DNA from: JAFGPJ01 sp964439135
GTDB taxonomy: Bacteria > Planctomycetota > Phycisphaerae > Sedimentisphaerales > Anaerobacaceae
Assembly (NCBI GenBank): GCA_964439135.1
Contig: CAYTNN010000008.1
Span: 1 to 40,841, forward strand
DNA length: 40,841 bases
Direction: 5' to 3'
Below, in pieces: positions 1 to 7,191 of this stretch. The stretch's first letter is position 1. Each line of letters starts with the position of its first letter. Under the pieces are notes generated by a model. It was not told the origin of the DNA, ran no database searches, and worked only from the letters and a program-made list of their open reading frames with translations. The position numbers were made by a program, and so were the translations under genes.

Positions 1-2079
1 ATCGCGAAGCCGGTTAAGAACCTGAAGGTCCTCACGCTGGGCCGTCTGCTCCTGAGACTGGGCCAAGCGCTGCGTCTCGTATCGATTTTCCCTTTGTGTA
101 AGCTCCAACTGCTGCAATTGCTGCTGCGAGCGTGCCGAACGGGCGCTGCTGCTGCTTTGGCTGGAACTCTGGCTTTGCCCAACCTGATGCTCGCGCTGCC
201 TCAATTTGAGCAGCTCCTGATAGGCCGACTGTTCCGCCGCGAGTGCCGGCGTAAGTTCTGTCGCCGATTCGGATTCCGCAGCCTCGCCCAGATGCTCCAG
301 CGACGTTTCCATGTGCCGCGCCGCTGCCTGCAGTGTTTTGGTTGCGACGGGATCTTCGGCCTGTGCCGAAGCCGACCGGGCCTGCTCCAGCACGTCGGCC
401 TGAGACTGGTGAACGACACCAAGGTCTTCCTTGCTGTCATCGAGGCCCGACTGATCGGCCTGGCGTTTTATATTCCAGGTCGCGCTGATTATCTGCTTCT
501 GTAATTGCGCGAGCTGCTCGCCTTGCTGTTGGCCCTGCTGCTGGCTTTGCTGGTTCTGCTGCTGCTGGTTCTGAGAAGACTGGCTTTCGCGGAACACCTC
601 CTCGAAGGGGCGTATTTCCGCGAAGTACATGTCACCGGAGGTTCTGCGGATACTGCCGTCCGGTCCCACATCGTCGGCCCAGAAGTAGTACGTCAGCAAC
701 TGATCCGGCTGAGCGCTCAATTCTTCCAGCGCCAGAAGGTGCTGAATCTGTTGTTTGTCACTCGGCACCGGTGATGGGCCAAGGGCCACATCACTGCCCT
801 CGTCGCCGGCAAGAGCGTAACTGAGCCCATAGCCCGTTAAGCCGTAGTCGTCCGAGACTTTTGCTTCCAGACTCAATTCCTCTAAAGGCGATGCCAGCAC
901 GTCCCGGTTGGGAAAAGCTACTCTTAACTCGGGCGGCAGATTCTTGTGAACGTCGATAACGAAACGCTGCGGCACCTCGTTCGTAAGCCCCTGGGCATCG
1001 GCCAGGTGCAGCTCATAACGCTCGTTTTTAGTAGTCGTGATTGAAGTTGTATAAACGTTCGGATGCTCACTATCGACGGTCAGCTCCGGACCGGGTCCCT
1101 CTTTGGGAACAAGCTGTGCCTCTGCCACCGCCTTGTTGAGAACGAATGTAAGAATGACCTGCGATCCTTCAACTGTACTGATCTGGCGCGTGTCTTTAAT
1201 AACCTTCTCGGGCAGTTTCGTATATGGAGGAAAGGTAATCTTCGCATCGGCCCTGGTCAGAACCGGGCGTTCGTAGATGCTTATTTTGTAATCGCGAGAG
1301 CGTTTATCCGCGTACTCGATATAGTAGAGCAGGTTGCTGTTGACTTCCTGAATTATGCCGCCGAACACGGGATCGTCAAGGTTCCTGGTCAGCGGGATCT
1401 GCTTGAGTTCCTCGCCGGATTCGCCGAACATCAGAGTGGCCTTAGGCGGCACGCGCCTGCCGAACCGCGCGAGGATAACCACCGGAGATCCGGCTTCCAC
1501 GCTGGTGTCTCCCGGACTGACCGTGAGGTCATAGCCCCTGCTCTGCTGCACGTTTCGGTTCGTTATTCGCAGGAATGGGACCGGCGGCAATAATTGTAGC
1601 AAAGTTGTAATGATTAATGCTAACGCAATCGCGCCGCCAAGCTCCGCCAATACAAGCTTCATCTTTGAAATGCTCTGCAGCCAGTCGTGTTTCGTCGCGT
1701 GTCTTACTGCTTCACCAATGACCCGATCCTGCAGATAACCGAATTGACCGTCGGGTTGTTCGGGCTCCTGCTCTATAGCGGCGAGCAGCAGCGCCTGCAT
1801 ATCGGGATTTTGCTGTTCGATGTGTCGAGCGACGGCCTTATAGTCCGGCCGCATCCGGCGGGATCTGTACAGGGCATAAAGCGTTGCCAGCACAGCAGAA
1901 ATGCACAGAGCCCAGTTTGCGACCGGCGATTTCAATCCCCAGTACCGGTTCGCACTAATCAAACCGATGCCCAGTAGAGCCGCTACAATCCAGCAAGCCG
2001 ACAGCAAGTAAGCCAGATGCAAACGCCGCCGGCGCTTAACAATCGGCCTGAGTCTTTTACGTAGAGCTTCTTCAATCAT
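1..2079 (-). CDS. DUF4175-like membrane protein with Gln-rich coiled coil, partial (C-terminus beyond window)
   Basis: An open minus-strand frame starts at ATG 2079 and runs 693 codons without a stop to the window edge. Residues 1-15 are strongly basic; two hydrophobic segments (about 22-44 and 50-66) look like membrane helices, and another lies near 145-166. A long extracytoplasmic-looking beta-rich part follows, then from about residue 480 a Gln/Ser-rich stretch with QQQQ runs and alternating charged residues typical of coiled coil. This arrangement resembles DUF4175-type proteins that follow BatA/MoxR clusters in planctomycetes and other Gram-negatives; the match is by architecture, not a search. 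The start overlaps the stop of the upstream VWA gene as ATGA, so it is translationally coupled and the last visible gene of the operon. Exact function is unknown; a role in envelope or stress-related MoxR/VWA assembly is inferred. Confidence 0.75.
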   Translation of the reverse strand, partial: MIEEALRKRLRPIVKRRRRLHLAYLLSACWIVAALLGIGLISANRYWGLKSPVANWALCISAVLATLYALYRSRRMRPDYKAVARHIEQQNPDMQALLLAAIEQEPEQPDGQFGYLQDRVIGEAVRHATKHDWLQSISKMKLVLAELGGAIALALIITTLLQLLPPVPFLRITNRNVQQSRGYDLTVSPGDTSVEAGSPVVILARFGRRVPPKATLMFGESGEELKQIPLTRNLDDPVFGGIIQEVNSNLLYYIEYADKRSRDYKISIYERPVLTRADAKITFPPYTKLPEKVIKDTRQISTVEGSQVILTFVLNKAVAEAQLVPKEGPGPELTVDSEHPNVYTTSITTTKNERYELHLADAQGLTNEVPQRFVIDVHKNLPPELRVAFPNRDVLASPLEELSLEAKVSDDYGLTGYGLSYALAGDEGSDVALGPSPVPSDKQQIQHLLALEELSAQPDQLLTYYFWADDVGPDGSIRRTSGDMYFAEIRPFEEVFRESQSSQNQQQQNQQSQQQGQQQGEQLAQLQKQIISATWNIKRQADQSGLDDSKEDLGVVHQSQADVLEQARSASAQAEDPVATKTLQAAARHMETSLEHLGEAAESESATELTPALAAEQSAYQELLKLRQREHQVGQSQSSSQSSSSARSARSQQQLQQLELTQRENRYETQRLAQSQEQTAQREDLQVLNRLRD

Positions 2080-4214
2080 TTCTGTTCTCCCAACAGATTA
2101 GAAGGCGAGCGAGTCAACCACCCCGCAAGGGCGATTTCAACAAACGAGACAGCAAGCAATCCAATAAATATCCACCGCCAAACCTTTTGCTCGGATTCCA
2201 ATACGAACGTAGGGGCAACCCTGTGTGGTTGCCCTAACCTGTTATTGGCATTATCCTCATTCGGGCGGCCACGCAGGGCCGCCCCTACAGTAACACCAAG
2301 TCCTTCGAGATCTTCGATTGGCATAACGGCCGTCTGGCATTCCTTCGCGGGCAGGTTCAGCGCAAAAATATGATTTCCGGCGGACGACTCAATTGTATAA
2401 ATTCCCGGCAGGTCCGTCTGTGTAAAGCTTTCTTCGCCGGCATTGAGAGGAATCAACGAGTCGTCTGGTTTGCGAATCTCCATATTTGCCGATCCGGGCC
2501 CGCTCCAGGGCGATATTGGTACATAGTCACCCACGAAATACTGTGACTGCCGGTTTGCAAAGATGCCGCCGTATTCGAGGACGGAGTAAAGCAGCGGCAC
2601 GAATTTCGACGAAAGCGCAAGCTGGCTGTCCGATGGATGCCAGCCCGAGGCCAGCACCAGCAGCGATCCTTTAACTATGCGCAGCTCAAACAATGCCGGG
2701 TCGTTGCTGTCGAACCAGGCCAGAACCTCGGCGCCCGGTAGATCATCGATGTTTATTTGACGATGTTTCCAGAAGTGAATCCCGGTGAAGTCTCCGAAGC
2801 GAGGCTCGGAGAACGGCGCCAGGAGCGGATGTTTGAATTCTATCCGGTTGAGCATTGCATACGTGCTGACGTCTGCTTCCTGCGATTCGATGCTATCAAT
2901 CCCCGCAAGAGCTGCTATCGTTTTGACTGTATCCGGGGACTTCATTACCAGCAGGACGTTCCGGCCGGATTCGATGTATCTGCGAACCGAACCGATGTGT
3001 TCCGGCGCGATCGCATCGGCGGCGATGATCAGGTGTGCGGCTGCAATGTCTGCGTCCGTGAGGTTTTCCGCTGTACGGGAGATGACGGCCGGATCGATCG
3101 AGCCTGTGGCCCTGAAAGCCCGCTGGACGTAATACAGCATGCCTTCGGAGTCACCGGCGATGTCACTGCCAACGAAAAGGATGTTGACCTTATGTATTAA
3201 ACGCGGCGCCATATAAAGGGCGTTGTCGAAGTCGTGATCGTCACCAGTCAAAATCAGCTTGCCCGGCGCTGAGTTATCCGTTCGTTGCGGAGCACGCACA
3301 ACAACGCTATGGCCCGCCGGCACGTACACTTCTGTTGCGCGATCCGGCGTTCCCGCGGGATCCTCGCCGGCCCAGGTCAGACCGAAGCGCTCCACGGCCG
3401 CATCGGGCGAATTGGTAATACGAACGCTCGGCAGTTCATCGCCGGCTGTGCGTGCCGGATGGTCCCGGCCTGCGATCAACTGTAACGATGCATTGGTCGA
3501 ACCTGCGGCGGCAATCGGCTTGACTTCTAATTCCAGAGCCTCGGGCCATTCGTAAGCCTGCAGAGCATCGAGGTTGCTGCCCTTCTGTAGATCGCTGATG
3601 AGCACTATCCGGTGCGTTCTGAATTTTTGCTGCTCGTCGTTGATTTCATCATCCTCGATGGCCTCTGCCGCGGAGACCAGGGCCTGGCCGAGATTGGTCG
3701 AGGCCCAGCCTGGCGATAATTTCGATAGTTGTTCGGCTGCTACCGCTGTGCGGCGAGCCGAGTCCATCGCGTCCCACTGTTCGAATCCTATCAGTGTTTC
3801 CGTGCCCTGATCGAATTTCATCACGCAGACCCGGTCGGCTCCGCTCACGTCACTCAGCGCCGACTGTGCTTCGCCGATTGCCCGGGCCCACATGCCGGTT
3901 CGCCGCATCGATGCGCTGGTGTCGATCAGAAGGACTATTCGCCTGGCGATAGGGATCTGGGCGTCCCCGGCTTCGCGCGGGAAGAAGGGACGCGCAAACG
4001 CAAACGCAAGCAGGCACAATATTATGCACCGTAAAATCAAGAGCGGCAGGTTTTCCAGGTGGCTGCGATTCTTGAATCGCGGCACCGCAGTGCGCAAAAA
4101 CATCAACGAGCTGAATGTCACGCGCTTGCGCGTCTGCCGGCGAATCATGTGCAGAATGATCGGCAGACTCACCGCGGCGATTCCCGCCAGAAATAAAGGA
4201 TAAAGAAAACTCAT
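2076..4214 (-). CDS. BatA-type VWA-domain membrane protein (aerotolerance regulator family)
   Basis: 712 residues. The N-terminus (1-77) has the BatA pattern: a first membrane helix, the IILHMIRRQTRKRVTFSSL stretch, then a second helix at about 57-75. A VWA domain follows at about 91-260 with an intact MIDAS: D98-T-S100-A-S102, T173 and D208 (LISDLQ). A beta-rich middle part and a C-terminal helix (about 688-707) complete it. In the family, such proteins work with MoxR AAA+ ATPases and DUF58 proteins in the inner membrane; the substrate here is unknown. It overlaps the DUF58 stop as ATGA and the downstream DUF4175-like start as ATGA. Oddity: residues about 643-669 are encoded by an 81-bp palindromic repeat sitting in frame just before the last membrane helix. 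Confidence 0.85.
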   Translation of the reverse strand: MSFLYPLFLAGIAAVSLPIILHMIRRQTRKRVTFSSLMFLRTAVPRFKNRSHLENLPLLILRCIILCLLAFAFARPFFPREAGDAQIPIARRIVLLIDTSASMRRTGMWARAIGEAQSALSDVSGADRVCVMKFDQGTETLIGFEQWDAMDSARRTAVAAEQLSKLSPGWASTNLGQALVSAAEAIEDDEINDEQQKFRTHRIVLISDLQKGSNLDALQAYEWPEALELEVKPIAAAGSTNASLQLIAGRDHPARTAGDELPSVRITNSPDAAVERFGLTWAGEDPAGTPDRATEVYVPAGHSVVVRAPQRTDNSAPGKLILTGDDHDFDNALYMAPRLIHKVNILFVGSDIAGDSEGMLYYVQRAFRATGSIDPAVISRTAENLTDADIAAAHLIIAADAIAPEHIGSVRRYIESGRNVLLVMKSPDTVKTIAALAGIDSIESQEADVSTYAMLNRIEFKHPLLAPFSEPRFGDFTGIHFWKHRQINIDDLPGAEVLAWFDSNDPALFELRIVKGSLLVLASGWHPSDSQLALSSKFVPLLYSVLEYGGIFANRQSQYFVGDYVPISPWSGPGSANMEIRKPDDSLIPLNAGEESFTQTDLPGIYTIESSAGNHIFALNLPAKECQTAVMPIEDLEGLGVTVGAALRGRPNEDNANNRLGQPHRVAPTFVLESEQKVWRWIFIGLLAVSFVEIALAGWLTRSPSNLLGEQK
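2209..2289. repeat. Palindromic GTAGGGGC...GCCCCTAC element (81-bp variant) inside the VWA gene
   Basis: The ends GTAGGGGC and GCCCCTAC are inverted. Inside are two arms (GGGCAACC...GGTTGCCC and GGGCGGCC...GGCCGCCC) separated by an AT-richer spacer. Its ends match the 55-bp elements at 6263, 27308 and 28902. The 81-bp length is a multiple of three and the reading frame continues through it. Confidence 0.8.
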
Positions 4215-5239
4215 ATCGTCCTCCTGCCCTTCGGACGACCCCTGTGCCTGATTCTTTTACGGTGGCGCATCCGGTCCTGGAGAAAATCCAGCAGGGCCAG
4301 ATCGAAGGGCCGGTCCGTCGGGAACAGATGATAGTCGATCCCGAGGTTCTGGCATATAGACTCAATCCTGGCCAGATGTTTTTCCAGCTTCCGCTTATAA
4401 GAAATCTGGGCGTCGGCCGGATCGACGTACATATTGCGCCCGCTCTCTATGTCCTGAAAAAGTGCCGGCGAGTCGAAGTCGAAATTTAATTCGGCCGGAT
4501 CCAACACATGAAAGACCACAACGTCATGGCCGCCCGTGCATAGATAGCCAAGTTCCGGTTCGAGCCGGTCTATCGACGTCAGCAGGTCGGAAATCAGGAT
4601 GATAAGACCTTTCTTAGTCAGCATTTCGCCAACGTGCTGCAACGGCGGCCCAAGTTTGGTGGAACTGCCCTGCGGAGGAGTCTCCAGCGCAACCATTAAA
4701 CGGCGCAGATAACCAGCCCGGTTGCGGGGAAACATATACTGCCTGATCTGATCGTCGAATGTCGCCAGGCCGACGGCGTCACCCTGAGTGTAGAGAAAAT
4801 AGGCCAGCGTCGCGGCCAGCGTGCCGGCGTACTGCGATTTTGTATAGCTACCGGAACCGTAGCCCATCGACCGGCTGTGGTCGATCAGCATGTGGCATCG
4901 CAGGTTCGTCTCGTCTTCGAACTTCTTTATATAAAACCGGTCGCTGCGGGCATAAAGCCGCCAGTCAATATAGCGTGGATCGTCGCCGAGAGTGTATTGA
5001 CGGTACTCGGTAAACTCGACCGAGAAGCCGTGATATGGGCTTCGGTGAATGCCTTTCCAGAATCCCTCGACTATTACTTTGGCGCGCAGCTCCATCGACT
5101 TGATCCTCATCAGCGAGACAGGATCGATCAAACCCGTGCCGAGGGCGTCCCGCCCTCGAATCGCGGGCTGGAAGCCCGCGACACCACCGGCTTTGCCAAT
5201 TGTAACCGCTGAGCCAGATTTTGAAGCTTTGTCTGTCAT
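4211..5239 (-). CDS. DUF58 domain protein
   Basis: 342 residues. The DUF58 core is clear: FTEYRQYTLGDDPRYIDW at about 76-93, then AR and KKFEDETNL, followed by a VWA-like fold with LIDHSRSM (D120-x-S122-x-S124) and LILISDLL further on. DUF58 proteins are found with MoxR ATPases and VWA membrane proteins and are thought to act as adaptors; the exact role is not known. The start ATG overlaps the MoxR stop as TAATG, and the stop overlaps the BatA-type start as ATGA. Oddity: residues about 19-35 (AGFQPAIRGRDALG region) are encoded by a GC-rich double-hairpin repeat, giving an N-terminal extension before the conserved part begins near residue 40. An alternative start is M44, but the TAATG coupling favours the start given. 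Confidence 0.87.
   Translation of the reverse strand: MTDKASKSGSAVTIGKAGGVAGFQPAIRGRDALGTGLIDPVSLMRIKSMELRAKVIVEGFWKGIHRSPYHGFSVEFTEYRQYTLGDDPRYIDWRLYARSDRFYIKKFEDETNLRCHMLIDHSRSMGYGSGSYTKSQYAGTLAATLAYFLYTQGDAVGLATFDDQIRQYMFPRNRAGYLRRLMVALETPPQGSSTKLGPPLQHVGEMLTKKGLIILISDLLTSIDRLEPELGYLCTGGHDVVVFHVLDPAELNFDFDSPALFQDIESGRNMYVDPADAQISYKRKLEKHLARIESICQNLGIDYHLFPTDRPFDLALLDFLQDRMRHRKRIRHRGRPKGRRTI
5139..5182. repeat. REP-like double hairpin inside the DUF58 gene
   Basis: Two adjacent inverted repeats: GAGGGCG-TCC-CGCCCTC (5141-5157) and GCGGGCT-GGA-AGCCCGC (5163-5179). This pair is a familiar short palindromic repeat of environmental genomes. It lies in the N-terminal coding part of the DUF58 gene without breaking the frame. 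Confidence 0.8.
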
Positions 5240-6243
5240 TATTTATGACTTTCCTTAACCGATTTCAGCAGGCGTTCGACAAGGTTTTCGATAACCACGC
5301 CCTCTGCCTCGGCGCGGTAATTGATCAATACGCGGTGTCGAAGCACCGGAAGTGCCAGCGCCCGTATGTCCTCGAAGCTCACGTGCGACCTGCCGTACAG
5401 CAGCGATCGGGCCTTGGCGCCCAGCACCATATATTGCGAGGCTCGCAACCCGGCACCCCACGTGACCCACTCGTTGATAAAGTCCAGCGAATTGTCGGGG
5501 CCCGGGCGAGATGCGGTAGCGATTCTCACGGCGTAACGCACCACGTCCTCGGCGATCGGAACCTTAAGTACGACATCGTGAAATCGCAGCAGGTCTTCGC
5601 CCGTGAATACCTGCTGGATCGGTTCGGGCTCCGTCGCCGTTGTCTGGCGAACGACCGTGACCTCGTCGTCTTCCGACAAGTAGTCGATCCAGACGTTGAA
5701 CATAAACCGGTCGAGCTGAGCTTCCGGCAGCGGATACGTGCCTTCCATCTCAATCGGGTTCTGCGTCGCAAAGACGAAAAACGGCTCGCCCAGCGAGTGA
5801 CATACCCCGGCGGCGGTGACATGGTGTTCCTGCATCGCTTCGAGCAGGGCCGCCTGTGTTTTGGGCGGCGTGCGGTTAATCTCGTCGGCAAGAATCATGT
5901 CCGCAAAGATGGGGCCCCTGACGAACACCATTTTTCGCTGTCCGTCGGTCTGCTGGAGAATCTCCGTGCCCGTAATGTCCGCCGGCATGAGGTCCGGCGT
6001 AAACTGAATACGCTGAAACTCCAGATGGAACAGTTGCGCCAGCGACTTGACCAGCAGAGTTTTCGCCAGGCCCGGCGCGCCTGTTATCAGGCAATGCCCG
6101 CCGGAAAGTATGGCAATCAGAAGATGGTCGATCACATCCTGCTGGCCGATGATAACCTTTGAAAGCTCGGCACCTATCTTCTGCCGTGCACTGCTGATCT
6201 GTTGGACTGCCAATCGTTCGAATTCGTATGCTTTCGTAGCCAA
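5239..6243 (-). CDS. MoxR family AAA+ ATPase
   Basis: 334 residues, normal length for MoxR. Walker A is GAPGLAKT (55-62), Walker B is ILADEINR with D120-E121, and ATQNPIEMEGTYPLPEAQLDRF is the typical sensor-1 and following region. The C-terminal lid domain (about 240-330) contains the GAGLRASQYMVLGAKA region. The start is TTG at 6243, supported by a Shine-Dalgarno GAGGT at 6250-6254 nine bases upstream; there is no ATG nearby. MoxR ATPases are chaperone-like and act on VWA proteins; its gene is followed at once by DUF58 (one-base overlap) and the VWA protein. The 85-bp space after DUF4159 is filled mainly by a palindromic repeat. Confidence 0.92.
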   Translation of the reverse strand: MATKAYEFERLAVQQISSARQKIGAELSKVIIGQQDVIDHLLIAILSGGHCLITGAPGLAKTLLVKSLAQLFHLEFQRIQFTPDLMPADITGTEILQQTDGQRKMVFVRGPIFADMILADEINRTPPKTQAALLEAMQEHHVTAAGVCHSLGEPFFVFATQNPIEMEGTYPLPEAQLDRFMFNVWIDYLSEDDEVTVVRQTTATEPEPIQQVFTGEDLLRFHDVVLKVPIAEDVVRYAVRIATASRPGPDNSLDFINEWVTWGAGLRASQYMVLGAKARSLLYGRSHVSFEDIRALALPVLRHRVLINYRAEAEGVVIENLVERLLKSVKESHK

Positions 6244-6262
6244 AATAATTTACCTCTTTCGT

Positions 6263-6317
6263 TGTAGGGGCAGGCCCGTGTGCCTGCCCTGGGCAACCAC
6301 ACAGGGTTGCCCCTACA
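6263..6317. repeat. 55-bp palindromic element, intergenic copy
   Basis: It starts TGTAGGGGC and ends GCCCCTACA, with inner arms GGCAGGC/GCCTGCC and GGCAACC/GGGTTGCC. It is nearly identical to copies at 27308-27362 (same orientation) and 28902-28956 (opposite orientation). A partial extra GTTGCCCCTA follows. It lies in the operon leader between DUF4159 and moxR and would form a strong RNA hairpin. Confidence 0.85.
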
Positions 6318-6327
6318 GTTGTTGCCC

Positions 6328-7191
6328 CTAATGTGTCATAGCGTAAAACACGATATTAATTCCCAGTGGATATGCCTTTTTCTCTGAGAACTCATGAAAA
6401 TACCATTCGTTCTCACCTTCGCGTTCCCATCCGTCACCGAGGTCGGTATTGTGGCAGATAAACGCCATCATCCGGCCGCTGTTATCATAGATGGCCTTAT
6501 AATGAACCTGTTTCGCATCTTCTCGCTCCCATGTAATGCCGTAAGATCGCCCACGTAGAGCCTGGTCGATATTGGGGATCTGCGGTCTTTCCTTGAGTTC
6601 ATACGGGACCTGGAATATCTTGTGGCTAAGTCCAACCTCGACCGGCTCACGATCGGGAAAAACACGCTTTATCTCATAGTAGAAATTGTCCCACTCGGCT
6701 TCGCCCCAGAAATCGTCGACCATCAAAAATCCGCCGTTCAGCAGGTAGCGACGGAGGCACTCAACCTCCTCTTCACTGAAGACGAGACGTCCGGGTTCGA
6801 GCATGTATATGAAGGGGTAGTTGACCAGTTCCGGGTCCGTTAGTTCGAGTACGATTCCTTCGGGATCGACTTCCATTGAAGTCAGTTGGTGCAGGCGAAA
6901 AGAAAAGTTCAAATCGCTATCGGGATAATCCGTTGCCCAGCTTCCGCCGCCGCCGCCGCGACCACGACCGCGACCGTACCCGCCCCCATAATCCCCGCCG
7001 CCGTATCCGGTCGAGTATCGGATTCTCACAAATGTGAAGATGTCATGAGAGAACTCCCGGTTGGGCGTCCAGTTGGGCACGCTCCTGCGATCGGAATATC
7101 CGCGATTGGAATATCTCCTTGCGAACACTGCGCCAGCTCCAACAAACGCCGCCATCAACAGGATTAGGAAGAGATACCTTGATCTTCTCAT
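6328..7191 (-). CDS. DUF4159 domain protein, exported
   Basis: 287 residues. An N-terminal hydrophobic segment (about 5-24, ending GAVFA) suggests a signal peptide or anchor. Residues about 62-85 are a Gly/Arg/Tyr-rich low-complexity run. The remainder is the DUF4159 domain, with a GGFLMVDDFWG motif near residue 153-163 and the ending YPLGINIVFYAMTH, which are typical of DUF4159 proteins that accompany MoxR/BatA operons. The fold is thought to be related to glutamine-amidotransferase-like or ThuA-like domains, but no catalytic role is established. The ATG overlaps the upstream TPR gene stop as ATGA. Function is inferred only from the operon. Confidence 0.85.
   Translation of the reverse strand: MRRSRYLFLILLMAAFVGAGAVFARRYSNRGYSDRRSVPNWTPNREFSHDIFTFVRIRYSTGYGGGDYGGGYGRGRGRGGGGGSWATDYPDSDLNFSFRLHQLTSMEVDPEGIVLELTDPELVNYPFIYMLEPGRLVFSEEEVECLRRYLLNGGFLMVDDFWGEAEWDNFYYEIKRVFPDREPVEVGLSHKIFQVPYELKERPQIPNIDQALRGRSYGITWEREDAKQVHYKAIYDNSGRMMAFICHNTDLGDGWEREGENEWYFHEFSEKKAYPLGINIVFYAMTH

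Noticed and set aside
94..774. Short plus-strand frames near the left edge, rich in Leu
   Set aside because: They are the reverse of CAG/CAA-rich codons in the Gln-rich part of the DUF4175-like gene.
3770..3800. tRNA-like TTCGAATCC
   Set aside because: It lies inside the VWA coding sequence and no cloverleaf arms are found around it.
5221..6162. 313-codon plus-strand frame
   Set aside because: Antisense to moxR, which has intact Walker motifs.
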